This document shows positions 1 to 5,440 of a stretch of DNA of 11,492 nt, piece by piece. Every line of letters begins with the position of its first letter. Position 1 is the stretch's first letter. Under the pieces are notes generated by a model that saw nothing but the letters and a program-made list of their open reading frames with translations, was not told the DNA's origin and did not search any database. The DNA comes from an uncultured Brevundimonas sp. (lineage in GTDB: Bacteria; Pseudomonadota; Alphaproteobacteria; Caulobacterales; Caulobacteraceae). The DNA lies in contig CAMLNT010000069.1 of the NCBI GenBank assembly GCA_946481425.1, positions 1-11,492 on the forward strand. The letters run 5' to 3'. The translations under genes and the position numbers were made by a program.

Positions 1-1087
1 GGCGCTGGGCCTCCAGCAGCTTGCCGTTCTCGATCATCCAGTCGAGCGTCTCCTTCAGCTCCGCCTTGATGCCGTTGATCGCCTGGTTCAGCGTCGGCCG
101 GGGCGTCACATAGTGCGACGCCGCATAGACCGTGACCTCCTTGAGCTCATTCGTGGTCTTGCCCGTGAGCGGGTCGAACTCCTGAATTGACTCAATTTCA
201 TCGCCAAACAGCGAGATGCGCCACGCCCGATCCTCCAGGTGGACCGGAAAGATCTCCAGCGTGTCCCCCCGCTTCCGGAACGTCCCCCGCGAAAACGCCG
301 CATCATTCCGCTTGTACTGAAGCGCGACCAGATCCGCCCGCAGCTTGGCCTCGTCGATGCGATCGCCCGCCTTCAGCGTAAACGTCATCGCCGTATACGT
401 CTCGACCGACCCGATCCCGTAGATGCAGCTTACCGACGCGACGACAATGACATCGTCCCTCTCCAGAATCGCCCGCGTCGCCGCATGCCGCATCCTGTCG
501 ATCTGCTCGTTGATACTGCTATCCTTCTCGATATAAGTATCAGTTCGTGGTACATATGCTTCCGGCTGGTAGTAGTCGTAATACGAAACAAAATACTCGA
601 CCGCATTATCCGGGAAGAAAGCCTTGAATTCGCTGTAGAGCTGGGCCGCGAGCGTCTTGTTCGGCGCCAGGATCAGGGCTGGCCGCTGGGTTTCCTCGAT
701 GACCTTGGCCATGGTGAACGTCTTGCCGGAGCCGGTGACGCCGAGGAGGACCTGGTCACGTTCGCCTTCCTGGGCCTGGGCGACCAGCTCTCCGATGGCG
801 GCGGGCTGATCGCCGGCCGGGGTGTAGCTCGTGTTGAGCCGGAATGTCTGCCCGCGCTTCTCGGCGGGGCGATCGGGCCGGTGCGGGACCCAGCCGGCAG
901 GCGAGCCGGGCGCCTCCTCGGGCGTCAGGCGCGGCCCTTCGATCGGCGCGAACATCGGCATGTTTCGCATGGCTGCTGGGAGTGATTCGTCTCCGCCGCG
1001 CAGGAACGCGGCGGGCGCTTCCTCCAGACCTTTCGACTGGCCGGGCACATGGACCGGCTTGCCGGATTTTGAAGGGGAACGAGCCAT
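1..1087 (-). CDS. uvrB: UvrB, excinuclease ABC subunit B, N-terminal part (runs off left edge)
   Basis: UvrB is the damage-verifying helicase-like subunit of the UvrABC nucleotide excision repair complex. It is loaded by UvrA, inserts a beta-hairpin between the DNA strands, then recruits UvrC. About 362 codons are visible. The UvrB-type start of homology ([14 protein letters not shown]) is near residue 82, and Walker A GVTGSGKT is near 116-123. The Tyr-rich beta-hairpin [21 protein letters not shown] is near 165-185. [25 protein letters not shown] and the UvrB domain 2 region (near 250-330) follow. The UvrA/UvrC-binding C-terminus lies outside the window. Compared with E. coli UvrB there is an extra N-terminal segment of about 77 low-complexity residues if ATG 1087 is used. 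No Shine-Dalgarno precedes it, and in-frame ATGs at 970, 961 and 955 are alternatives. A perfect LexA-type repeat overlaps ATG 1087, so either the mRNA is nearly leaderless or the true start is downstream. Identity is certain; the start is not. Confidence 0.97.
   Translation of the reverse strand, partial: MARSPSKSGKPVHVPGQSKGLEEAPAAFLRGGDESLPAAMRNMPMFAPIEGPRLTPEEAPGSPAGWVPHRPDRPAEKRGQTFRLNTSYTPAGDQPAAIGELVAQAQEGERDQVLLGVTGSGKTFTMAKVIEETQRPALILAPNKTLAAQLYSEFKAFFPDNAVEYFVSYYDYYQPEAYVPRTDTYIEKDSSINEQIDRMRHAATRAILERDDVIVVASVSCIYGIGSVETYTAMTFTLKAGDRIDEAKLRADLVALQYKRNDAAFSRGTFRKRGDTLEIFPVHLEDRAWRISLFGDEIESIQEFDPLTGKTTNELKEVTVYAASHYVTPRPTLNQAINGIKAELKETLDWMIENGKLLEAQR
185..197. repeat. 13-bp AT-rich perfect palindrome inside uvrB
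   Basis: AATTGA-C-TCAATT is a perfect palindrome around one central base, with a GANTC (CcrM-type) site at its centre. It lies within uvrB at codons for EIESIQ and uses A/T-ending codons (ATT, TCA) unlike the surrounding gene. It has no obvious role and may be chance. Confidence 0.4.
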
Positions 1088-1091
1088 GAAC
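1077..1091 (-). promoter_or_regulatory. Candidate LexA operator (SOS box, GTTC-N7-GTTC) at uvrB
   Basis: On the minus strand the sequence is GTTC ATGGCTC GTTC, a perfect match to the direct-repeat LexA operator known from alphaproteobacteria (GTTC-N7-GTTC). It overlaps the upstream ATG of uvrB, a classical SOS gene. A weak -10-like TATCTT sits about 7 bases upstream of that ATG. A transcript starting at or near the ATG would put the box over the transcription start, a good place for repression. The spacer is more GC-rich than in well-studied boxes, which lowers the match. No binding data can be inferred from sequence alone. Confidence 0.55.
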
Positions 1092-1111
1092 AGCAAGATA
1101 GGGCGCAGTTC

Positions 1112-1130
1112 GCCGCGCGGCTAGCGCGGC
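1112..1130. repeat. 7-bp stem inverted repeat in the uvrB / extensin-like divergent intergenic region
   Basis: GCCGCGC-GGCTA-GCGCGGC is a perfect 7-bp inverted repeat with a 5-base loop. It sits between the divergent uvrB and extensin-like genes, with no following T-run on either strand. It could be an operator or a leader hairpin. Short GC inverted repeats are frequent in DNA of this composition, so the call is weak. Confidence 0.3.
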
Positions 1131-1176
1131 AGCGGGTCGCCTTGACGAATCGAGATCTGAGAGGCGGTCATCGGCC

Positions 1177-1929
1177 ATGATCCGCGCCTGGAAGCCCGTC
1201 GCCACAGTGTGTGTCCTCGCCTTGCTCGCGGCGTGCGGCGGGCCTCGTTATGGCGTGACTCCCCGCGGCTGGACTCCGACGCCAGGTGAGACGCGTCCGC
1301 CCGCGCCCGTCGGCGGCGGCTCGGGCCTGGTCGACCAGCGGGTGGACGCGCGAACCATGGACCGCATCGCTTCGACCGGCGGCGATTTCCAGCAATGCTA
1401 CGGCGAACTGGCGGCTGCGCGCGTGGAGTTCAGTCCGATGCCGGACCGCGATGACGGAACCGGATGCACCTACTCCGGGGCGGGCCTATTGACAGTGGAC
1501 TGGGGCACGGTGGCGAGACTGAGCCCGGCGGAGCCCCTCCTGCGGTGCGAGGCGGCGCTGGCGCTGTCGATCTGGCGCAGGCAGGTCGTCGAGCCGGCGG
1601 CGCGAGAAATCCTGGGGTCGGATGTCGTACAGATCGATCAGATGGGCGCCTATTCATGCCGCAACGTAAACGGGGCGGCTGGCGGGCGACGGAGTGCTCA
1701 CGCGCGGGGCAATGCCTTCGACGTAGGCGGCTTCCGCCTCCGGGATGGTCGGCGCATAACCGTCCTTGATCACTGGTCGGGGGGAGGTCCCGAGGCGCAA
1801 TTCCTGAGACGGATCAGGGACGAAGGATGCCAGATCTACGGCACGGTGCTTTCGCCGGAATACAACGCGGCGCACCGTGATCACCTGCATCTCGAGGTGC
1901 GGGAGGGAACCTGGACCATGTGCCGCTAG
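1177..1929 (+). CDS. Extensin-like C-terminal domain lipoprotein (putative LAS-type peptidoglycan peptidase)
   Basis: A 250-residue predicted envelope lipoprotein. A lipobox ends at Cys20 (LLAAC after a hydrophobic stretch from residue 8), followed by a Pro/Gly-rich linker to about residue 50. The rest matches the extensin-like C-terminal family (PF06904), common in alphaproteobacteria and related to D-Ala-D-Ala carboxypeptidases. Visible zinc-site motifs are SAHARGNAFDV (S173, H175, D182; pattern SxHxxGxAxD) and DHLHLE (H236, H238). YSCRNVNG near 159-166 and a final TMCR are also typical. Cys74, 97, 124, 161, 218 and 249 may form periplasmic disulfides. Peptidoglycan cleavage or binding is inferred from fold and motifs, as the family has little direct biochemistry. 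The start is ATG 1177 with a distant GAGAGG about 12 bases upstream. It diverges from uvrB across 89 bp, and its TAG stop overlaps the stop of the minus-strand gene that follows. Confidence 0.93.
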   Translation: MIRAWKPVATVCVLALLAACGGPRYGVTPRGWTPTPGETRPPAPVGGGSGLVDQRVDARTMDRIASTGGDFQQCYGELAAARVEFSPMPDRDDGTGCTYSGAGLLTVDWGTVARLSPAEPLLRCEAALALSIWRRQVVEPAAREILGSDVVQIDQMGAYSCRNVNGAAGGRRSAHARGNAFDVGGFRLRDGRRITVLDHWSGGGPEAQFLRRIRDEGCQIYGTVLSPEYNAAHRDHLHLEVREGTWTMCR

Positions 1930-2111
1930 GCGTCTGGTTCGGGCTGCAGATGCGGGCAGTCCATGTATGCGTCTGGGCGGCGGGCGGGGAGGGTCACAGC
2001 GGTTTCACCGGTTTGCCCGCAGGACCAGCAGACGACCTGCATCACGCCATGACCAGCCTGGCATTGATCGTCCAGGTCGGCGCGCCTGAAACTGATGCGC
2101 TGGCGCCACAA
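1926..2111 (-). CDS. Small Cys/His-rich protein, possible zinc ribbon (hypothetical)
   Basis: A 61-residue reading frame that I do not recognise as a named family. Four cysteines and several histidines are arranged like a zinc-binding knuckle: C17-x3-H21, then VVCWSCGQ (C30, C33) and MDCPHL (C52, H54). Third positions are mostly G or C, as in its neighbours. Its stop overlaps that of the extensin-like gene in CTAG, the same convergent geometry seen at the two secure convergent pairs in this window; this supports reality. Against it, the only start that gives the full length is TTG at 2111, and it has no clear Shine-Dalgarno. A shorter version could begin at the GTG/ATG near residues 22-23. 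Metal binding is inference. It could be a chance frame, so confidence is moderate. Confidence 0.45.
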   Translation of the reverse strand: MWRQRISFRRADLDDQCQAGHGVMQVVCWSCGQTGETAVTLPARRPDAYMDCPHLQPEPDA

Positions 2112-2180
2112 AGTGGACGATCAGCCGCCGCGCGTATCTCCCGGTTCCGCTTGGCGATGCGACCAACCTGGCATGGATCG
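2051..2180. repeat. 20-bp imperfect direct repeat flanking a 90-bp spacer, upstream of the membrane protein gene
   Basis: GACCAGCCTGGCATTGATCG (2051-2070) and GACCAACCTGGCATGGATCG (2161-2180) match at 18 of 20 positions, with no similarity beyond the edges. The first copy lies inside the small minus-strand frame and the second lies 60 bp before the membrane protein gene. The copies fall in different reading frames, so this is not a protein repeat. They could be paired binding sites for a regulator, or a local duplication. Confidence 0.5.
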
Positions 2181-2227
2181 GATCCGCGATAGACACCCGG
2201 CCAAGCCCCGGGCATCGTCGATCCTTC

Positions 2228-2234
2228 GAGGAGG
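2228..2234 (+). promoter_or_regulatory. Strong Shine-Dalgarno (GAGGAGG) fixing the start of the membrane protein gene
   Basis: GAGGAGG directly abuts an ATG at 2235 but lies 6 bases before a second in-frame ATG at 2241. The spacing favours 2241 as the used start, shortening the protein by two residues. Confidence 0.7.
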
Positions 2235-2240
2235 ATGCTG

Positions 2241-2906
2241 ATGAGCTGGATGAATGTGGCGCGCGGCCTGAAGGTCCTGGCGCTCGTGCTGTTTTTCACG
2301 CCGTGGCTGGTCGTGTCCTGTCAGGGTAGTCCGCTGATCGAGGCGTCTGGTGTCGACCTCATCACGGGCGACCTCGAACCGCCGTCGGATAGTCCCCTCG
2401 GAGGACTCGCCCAGCAGGCTCAGGCACAGGCCGAGCTCGACCTGGCCGAGCCGCCGGGTGAGGCGGTGGAACCGGCCCAGTCGGACCGGCCGGGGTCTGA
2501 CGTACTCGAAGCAGGCCGCTGGTGGGCTCTGGCTGGCGCGGGCCTGATCGTGGTCGCGCTGGTCGCGGGCCTTGTTGTGAAACCGGTCCGGAAAGCGGCG
2601 ACCGCGGCGTTGGCTGTGAGTGCGCTGGCCCTGGCGGTGCTTGGCGGCGGGATGGCGTGGACTGTCTCCGAGTTCAAGGCGGAGCTGCGCGAGGCCATCA
2701 GTGATGCGCCGGCGCCGGGAGCCGACGATCAGTTCTCGCAATTCGGCCAGACCATGGCCGCGGGCCTGGCCGGGGCGATCCAGATCGAGGTCCAGCTCGG
2801 TTACTGGCTGGCCATGATAGTCCTGGCGCTTGGAGCCGGAGCGACCTTCATGACCATGACCGGGCGTCCCATGCCCCAGGTGACCGTGGGGCCGCGCGAC
2901 GGCTAG
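2241..2906 (+). CDS. Four-helix inner-membrane protein of unknown function
   Basis: A 221-residue protein I cannot name. Predicted membrane helices lie at about residues 9-27, 94-113, 118-140 and 186-206. The N-terminus (ARGLKVLALVLFFTPWLVVSCQGSPLIEASGVDLITG) has the FF-PW-VSC-G-SG pattern that recurs in short bacterial membrane proteins of unknown role. Between helices 1 and 2 is a Gln/Ala/Glu/Pro-rich acidic loop (about 44-92). Between helices 3 and 4 is an acidic stretch (about 143-170), both probably on the same side of the membrane. VSC at 25-27 resembles a lipobox, but the following residues and multiple helices argue against a lipoprotein. The start is ATG 2241, chosen by the GAGGAGG 6 bases upstream. 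It converges on the DUF1428 gene with overlapping stops in CTAG. Confidence 0.82.
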   Translation: MSWMNVARGLKVLALVLFFTPWLVVSCQGSPLIEASGVDLITGDLEPPSDSPLGGLAQQAQAQAELDLAEPPGEAVEPAQSDRPGSDVLEAGRWWALAGAGLIVVALVAGLVVKPVRKAATAALAVSALALAVLGGGMAWTVSEFKAELREAISDAPAPGADDQFSQFGQTMAAGLAGAIQIEVQLGYWLAMIVLALGAGATFMTMTGRPMPQVTVGPRDG

Positions 2907-3253
2907 GTTTCGGAGATCGTATCGAAGGCCCCGAATATCATCCGCTTGCCGTCGAACGGCATGTCCATGCCGTTCATCGGGCTGTCGGGGCCCATGAGGG
3001 TGTCCCACGCCTTGTCGCGGACGGCCTTGTCCGGCCAGGTCACCCAGCCCACGGCGACGGTTTCGCCGTCCCGGGCGGCGACGGCCTTCTTGAAGTCGGT
3101 GACTTTGCCGTCGGGGATTTCGTCGCCCCAGGTGTCGATAACCGAGAGGGCGCCGTGGTCCTTGAAAATCTGGCCGACCCGTTTCGCGAAGGCGATGTAG
3201 GCCTCCTTCTGGTCGGTCGGCGCAGCGACGACGCTGATGTCGAAATAGGCCAT
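2903..3253 (-). CDS. DUF1428 family protein (YbaA-like)
   Basis: A 116-residue cytosolic protein matching the DUF1428 family (PF07237; E. coli YbaA is a member), which has a ferredoxin-like alpha/beta-barrel dimer fold and no established activity. Diagnostic stretches are the opening MAYFDISVVAAP, the central VIDTWGDEIPDGKVTDFKKAV, WVTWPDKAVRDKAWDTLM, and the closing MPFDGKRMIFGAFDTI. Full length matches the family. The start ATG at 3253 is preceded by AGGAGAG 4-5 bases upstream. It lies 34 bp downstream of the small flagellar-rod-like gene on the same strand, so the two may be cotranscribed, though no functional link is evident. Its stop overlaps that of the convergent membrane protein gene. 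Confidence 0.93.
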   Translation of the reverse strand: MAYFDISVVAAPTDQKEAYIAFAKRVGQIFKDHGALSVIDTWGDEIPDGKVTDFKKAVAARDGETVAVGWVTWPDKAVRDKAWDTLMGPDSPMNGMDMPFDGKRMIFGAFDTISET

Positions 3254-3287
3254 GGGGCTCTCCTGTCTCGCGAGCCGGCAGGAAAGC

Positions 3288-3500
3288 CTAGGCGCGCAGG
3301 TCGAGCAAGGCCTCGGTCATGGCGTCGGCGCTCTCGAGGACCTGAAGGTTAGCCGTCAACTCGGTGACCGAGCGGAGCCGTTCGACATTCTCGTCTGCAA
3401 TGGCGTCCAGCGGGTCGCGTGCGATGCGCTCGGCGCCGGCCGCGAAGCGGTCCAGGGCGTTGTGGATGCCGGCGGCGGCGATGCGGAAGACGGCTTGCAT
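3288..3500 (-). CDS. Short flagellar rod/hook-like protein (D0 helices only)
   Basis: A 70-residue protein. Its N-terminus (MQAVFRIAAAGIHNALDRFAAGAERIARDP) resembles the N-terminal helix of flagellar rod/hook proteins, where the usual pattern is I-x-x-SGL-x-A-x6-A-x-NIAN. Its C-terminus (NVERLRSVTELTANLQVLESADAMTEALLDLRA) resembles the Flg_bbr_C helix, where the usual pattern is QANA-x-VI-x-TAD-x-ML-x-LL-x-I. Real rod and hook proteins place over 60 residues to hundreds between these helices; here they are almost directly joined. It could be a minimal axial protein packing against the rod, a regulator of assembly, or an unrelated helical hairpin. No other flagellar gene is in the window. Start ATG 3500 has only a weak GATGAG upstream. 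The stop is 34 bp before the DUF1428 gene. Assignment is by motif pattern read by eye. Confidence 0.62.
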   Translation of the reverse strand: MQAVFRIAAAGIHNALDRFAAGAERIARDPLDAIADENVERLRSVTELTANLQVLESADAMTEALLDLRA

Positions 3501-3611
3501 GGGCTCATCATCTGCGGTCGCGCTTAAGGCCCGGTCGAGAAACGCGGTGAACGGGACGTTAGTCCAATCTGCGCCTTGCCAGCGTCACACCGGCGGGCTC
3601 TTGTCGGGACG
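3501..3611. other. Intergenic region with divergent promoters (flagellar-like gene / ketosynthase operon)
   Basis: This 111-bp gap separates the minus-strand 70-residue gene from the plus-strand KAS III operon, so it must hold the operon promoter. No convincing -35/-10 pair is visible. A small palindrome GGAC-GTTA-GTCC at about 3554-3565 is the only structure noticed. An in-frame TTG at 3576 would extend the ketosynthase by 12 residues lacking family similarity. Confidence 0.4.
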
Positions 3612-4760
3612 ATGAGCGAACCCGGCGAGCGCCTGAGAGACGTCTTCATAACCGGGGTCGGGTCCTTCCTGCCCGGCAAGCCAATTAGCAATGACCGGAT
3701 GGAGGACTTCCTTGGCCGCATCGGGGGACGGCCCTCGGCGGTGGGGCGAAGGGCTCTGCGTTGGAACGGGATCGAGGGGCGGCACTACGCCCTGAACGAG
3801 GCTGGCGAGCCGCAGCATTCCAATGCGTCGATGTGTGCTGAGGCCGCGCGGTCGGCGCTCGATGATGCCGGGGTCGAGCTCGGCGAGATCGGGTTCCTGG
3901 CCGCGGCCGCGACGCAGGGGGATTTCCTTGTTCCGGGCCATGCGAGCGCCGTTCAAGCGGAACTTGGAGCGGGAGCCATGGAGGTGGCGAGCTTCCAGTC
4001 GGTCTGCGCCTCGGCGCTGATGGCGGCCAAGGCCGCCTGGCTGAATGTGCGGGCGGGTGAGGCGGAAACCGCGTTAGCCTGTGCCGGCGAGTTCTCCTCG
4101 CGGTGGTTCCGGCCGCAATTCTACGAGGAGACGGCGCTGGTCGATGCCAAGGGCAGGCCGGCGATGGAGGCGGACTTTCTCAGGTTCACCCTTTCGGATG
4201 GGGCGGGGGCGGTGGTGATGGAGCCCGCCCCGAAACCCGAAGGACGGAGCCTGAAGGTCCGGTGGATCGACATGGTGTCTCTGGCCGGGCGGTTCGATCC
4301 CTGCATGTGGGCGGGGTCCGCGACCGAGGGCCGGGCGGATATGAAGACGGCCTGGAGCCATGCGGGGCCGAAGGCGGCCCATGCGGCGGGGGCGGTGGCC
4401 CTGCTGCAGGACTTCGAGCTGCTCAAGATCGTGATCCGGGCGTGGATCGGGGTCTGGCTGGAGAAGGTGGATCAGGGCCGGATCGTGCCGGATGAGGTCG
4501 ACCACCTGCTGTGCCACTATTCGGCGCGGAGCCTGCGCGAAGAGATTGTGGGGCTGCTTAGGAATACCAAGGCGATGATCCCCGAGGAGAAGTGGTTCAC
4601 CACCCTGCCCGAGAGCGGCAACGTCGGATCGGCCTCGATCTGGATCATGCTGGATGCGTTCATCAAGAGCGGGAGGGGCAAGCCCGGCGAGACGGTGCTG
4701 TGCATCGTGCCCGAGAGCGGCCGGGCGATGATCGGGTTCATGATGCTGGAGATCGTGTGA
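3612..4760 (+). CDS. 3-oxoacyl-ACP synthase III family ketosynthase (FabH/DarB-like)
   Basis: A 382-residue thiolase-fold condensing enzyme, joining an acyl-CoA or acyl thioester with a malonyl- or beta-ketoacyl-ACP. The KAS III triad is complete: C132 in FQSVCASALMAAKAA, H302 in LLCHYSARSL, and N337 in PESGNVGSASIW. The opening VFITGVGSFLPGKPISN is the usual beta-1 start. The closing VLCIVPESGRAMIGFMMLEIV resembles the StlD/DarB-type ketosynthases (dialkylresorcinol and stilbene pathways) rather than housekeeping FabH, which ends with a GFGAG motif. It is also longer than FabH (about 320 residues), as DarB-type enzymes are. This suggests a specialised rather than bulk fatty-acid role; substrate is unknown. 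Start ATG 3612 is chosen because the family begins here. It is the first gene of a coupled three-gene operon, and its TGA stop overlaps the next ATG by one base (TGATG). Confidence 0.93.
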   Translation: MSEPGERLRDVFITGVGSFLPGKPISNDRMEDFLGRIGGRPSAVGRRALRWNGIEGRHYALNEAGEPQHSNASMCAEAARSALDDAGVELGEIGFLAAAATQGDFLVPGHASAVQAELGAGAMEVASFQSVCASALMAAKAAWLNVRAGEAETALACAGEFSSRWFRPQFYEETALVDAKGRPAMEADFLRFTLSDGAGAVVMEPAPKPEGRSLKVRWIDMVSLAGRFDPCMWAGSATEGRADMKTAWSHAGPKAAHAAGAVALLQDFELLKIVIRAWIGVWLEKVDQGRIVPDEVDHLLCHYSARSLREEIVGLLRNTKAMIPEEKWFTTLPESGNVGSASIWIMLDAFIKSGRGKPGETVLCIVPESGRAMIGFMMLEIV

Positions 4761-5440
4761 TGGCGGATTCGAGCCAACCTGATCAGGTGGCGGAGACCCT
4801 CAGGAAGCTGGCTGTAGTCTTCGCCGATTTCGAGCAGCGGCTGGAGGCGACGCCGCTGATCCGCAAGCTCCAGCGGGGGCGGTTCGAGCTGGCGGACTAT
4901 CACGCCTTTCTGGTGAACCTGCGCCAGCAGGTTAAGGACGGGGCGCTGTGGATGAGCCGGGCCGCATCCAACATCGGCGAGGCGCATCTGGAGCTGCGAT
5001 CAACATTGATGCGGCATGCTGTGACCGAGCATCGGGACTTCCGGCTGCTGGAGGCCGACTTCGTTGCGGCCGGGGGCGAGTTGGAAACGATCCGGAGAGC
5101 GCCCAAGAACGTGGGGTCCGAGGCCCTGTCAGCGTGGATGTTCCATGAGGCGTCCAAGCCCGATCCGTTCGGCCTTCTGGGCGCCATGTGGATTATCGAG
5201 GGGCTGGGCTCGATCAAGGCCAAGCCCTGGGGCCAGAAGGTCAAGGAACGGCTGAACCTGCCGGACGAGGCGGTGCGGTTCCTGCTCTATCACGGCGACA
5301 ACGATGCGGAGCACATGGAGGAGTTCCGGGAGATGCTGCGCATGGTCCTGCCGAACGCCGAGGTGGCGGAGCGGATCGTGACTACGGCGCGGGTGACGGC
5401 GCGGCTCTATGCGCTGCAGATCGAGGAGATCACCGCTTGA
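4760..5440 (+). CDS. Haem-oxygenase-like diiron oxidase (iron-containing redox enzyme family)
   Basis: A 226-residue all-helical protein of the TenA/PqqC/HDO superfamily. Members such as CADD, UndA, BesC and SznF use a diiron site for oxidative cleavage, desaturation-decarboxylation or N-oxygenation. The strongest evidence is H178-G-D-N-D182-A-E-H185, the H-x3-D-x2-H signature seen in CADD. Further matches are E147 in MWIIEGLG, as in the third core helix, and H91 in TEHRDFRLLEADFVAAGGE, which aligns with the helix-2 His. The Glu normally about seven residues before that His is not at its usual place (M84); H86, E90 or E78 might substitute. Length suits the family. ATG 4760 overlaps the ketosynthase stop, with GGAG upstream at 4747. 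Placement after a ketosynthase suggests it acts on an acyl or polyketide-like product. The actual reaction cannot be told from sequence. Confidence 0.9.
   Translation: MADSSQPDQVAETLRKLAVVFADFEQRLEATPLIRKLQRGRFELADYHAFLVNLRQQVKDGALWMSRAASNIGEAHLELRSTLMRHAVTEHRDFRLLEADFVAAGGELETIRRAPKNVGSEALSAWMFHEASKPDPFGLLGAMWIIEGLGSIKAKPWGQKVKERLNLPDEAVRFLLYHGDNDAEHMEEFREMLRMVLPNAEVAERIVTTARVTARLYALQIEEITA
5424..5429 (+). promoter_or_regulatory. Shine-Dalgarno (GAGGAG) deciding the TTG start of the third operon gene
   Basis: GAGGAG lies 7 bases before TTG 5437, which itself overlaps the preceding TGA (TTGA). This makes the TTG the best start for the following gene and indicates translational coupling. The next in-frame ATG would remove 13 residues and has no such site. 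Confidence 0.7.

Noticed and set aside
239..985. Open frame of 248 codons on the plus strand across uvrB
   Set aside because: It is antisense to uvrB, which is unmistakable by motif. The frame is Arg/Asp/Pro-rich with no domain, as expected from GC-rich codon bias.
2121..3008. 295-codon minus-strand frame across the membrane protein gene
   Set aside because: It is antisense to a frame with clear membrane helices and a strong Shine-Dalgarno. Its His/Arg/Gly-rich product is typical of antisense GC-rich DNA.
3576..3611. Upstream TTG start extending the ketosynthase by 12 residues
   Set aside because: No Shine-Dalgarno and the added residues do not look like the family N-terminus, whereas ATG 3612 fits it.
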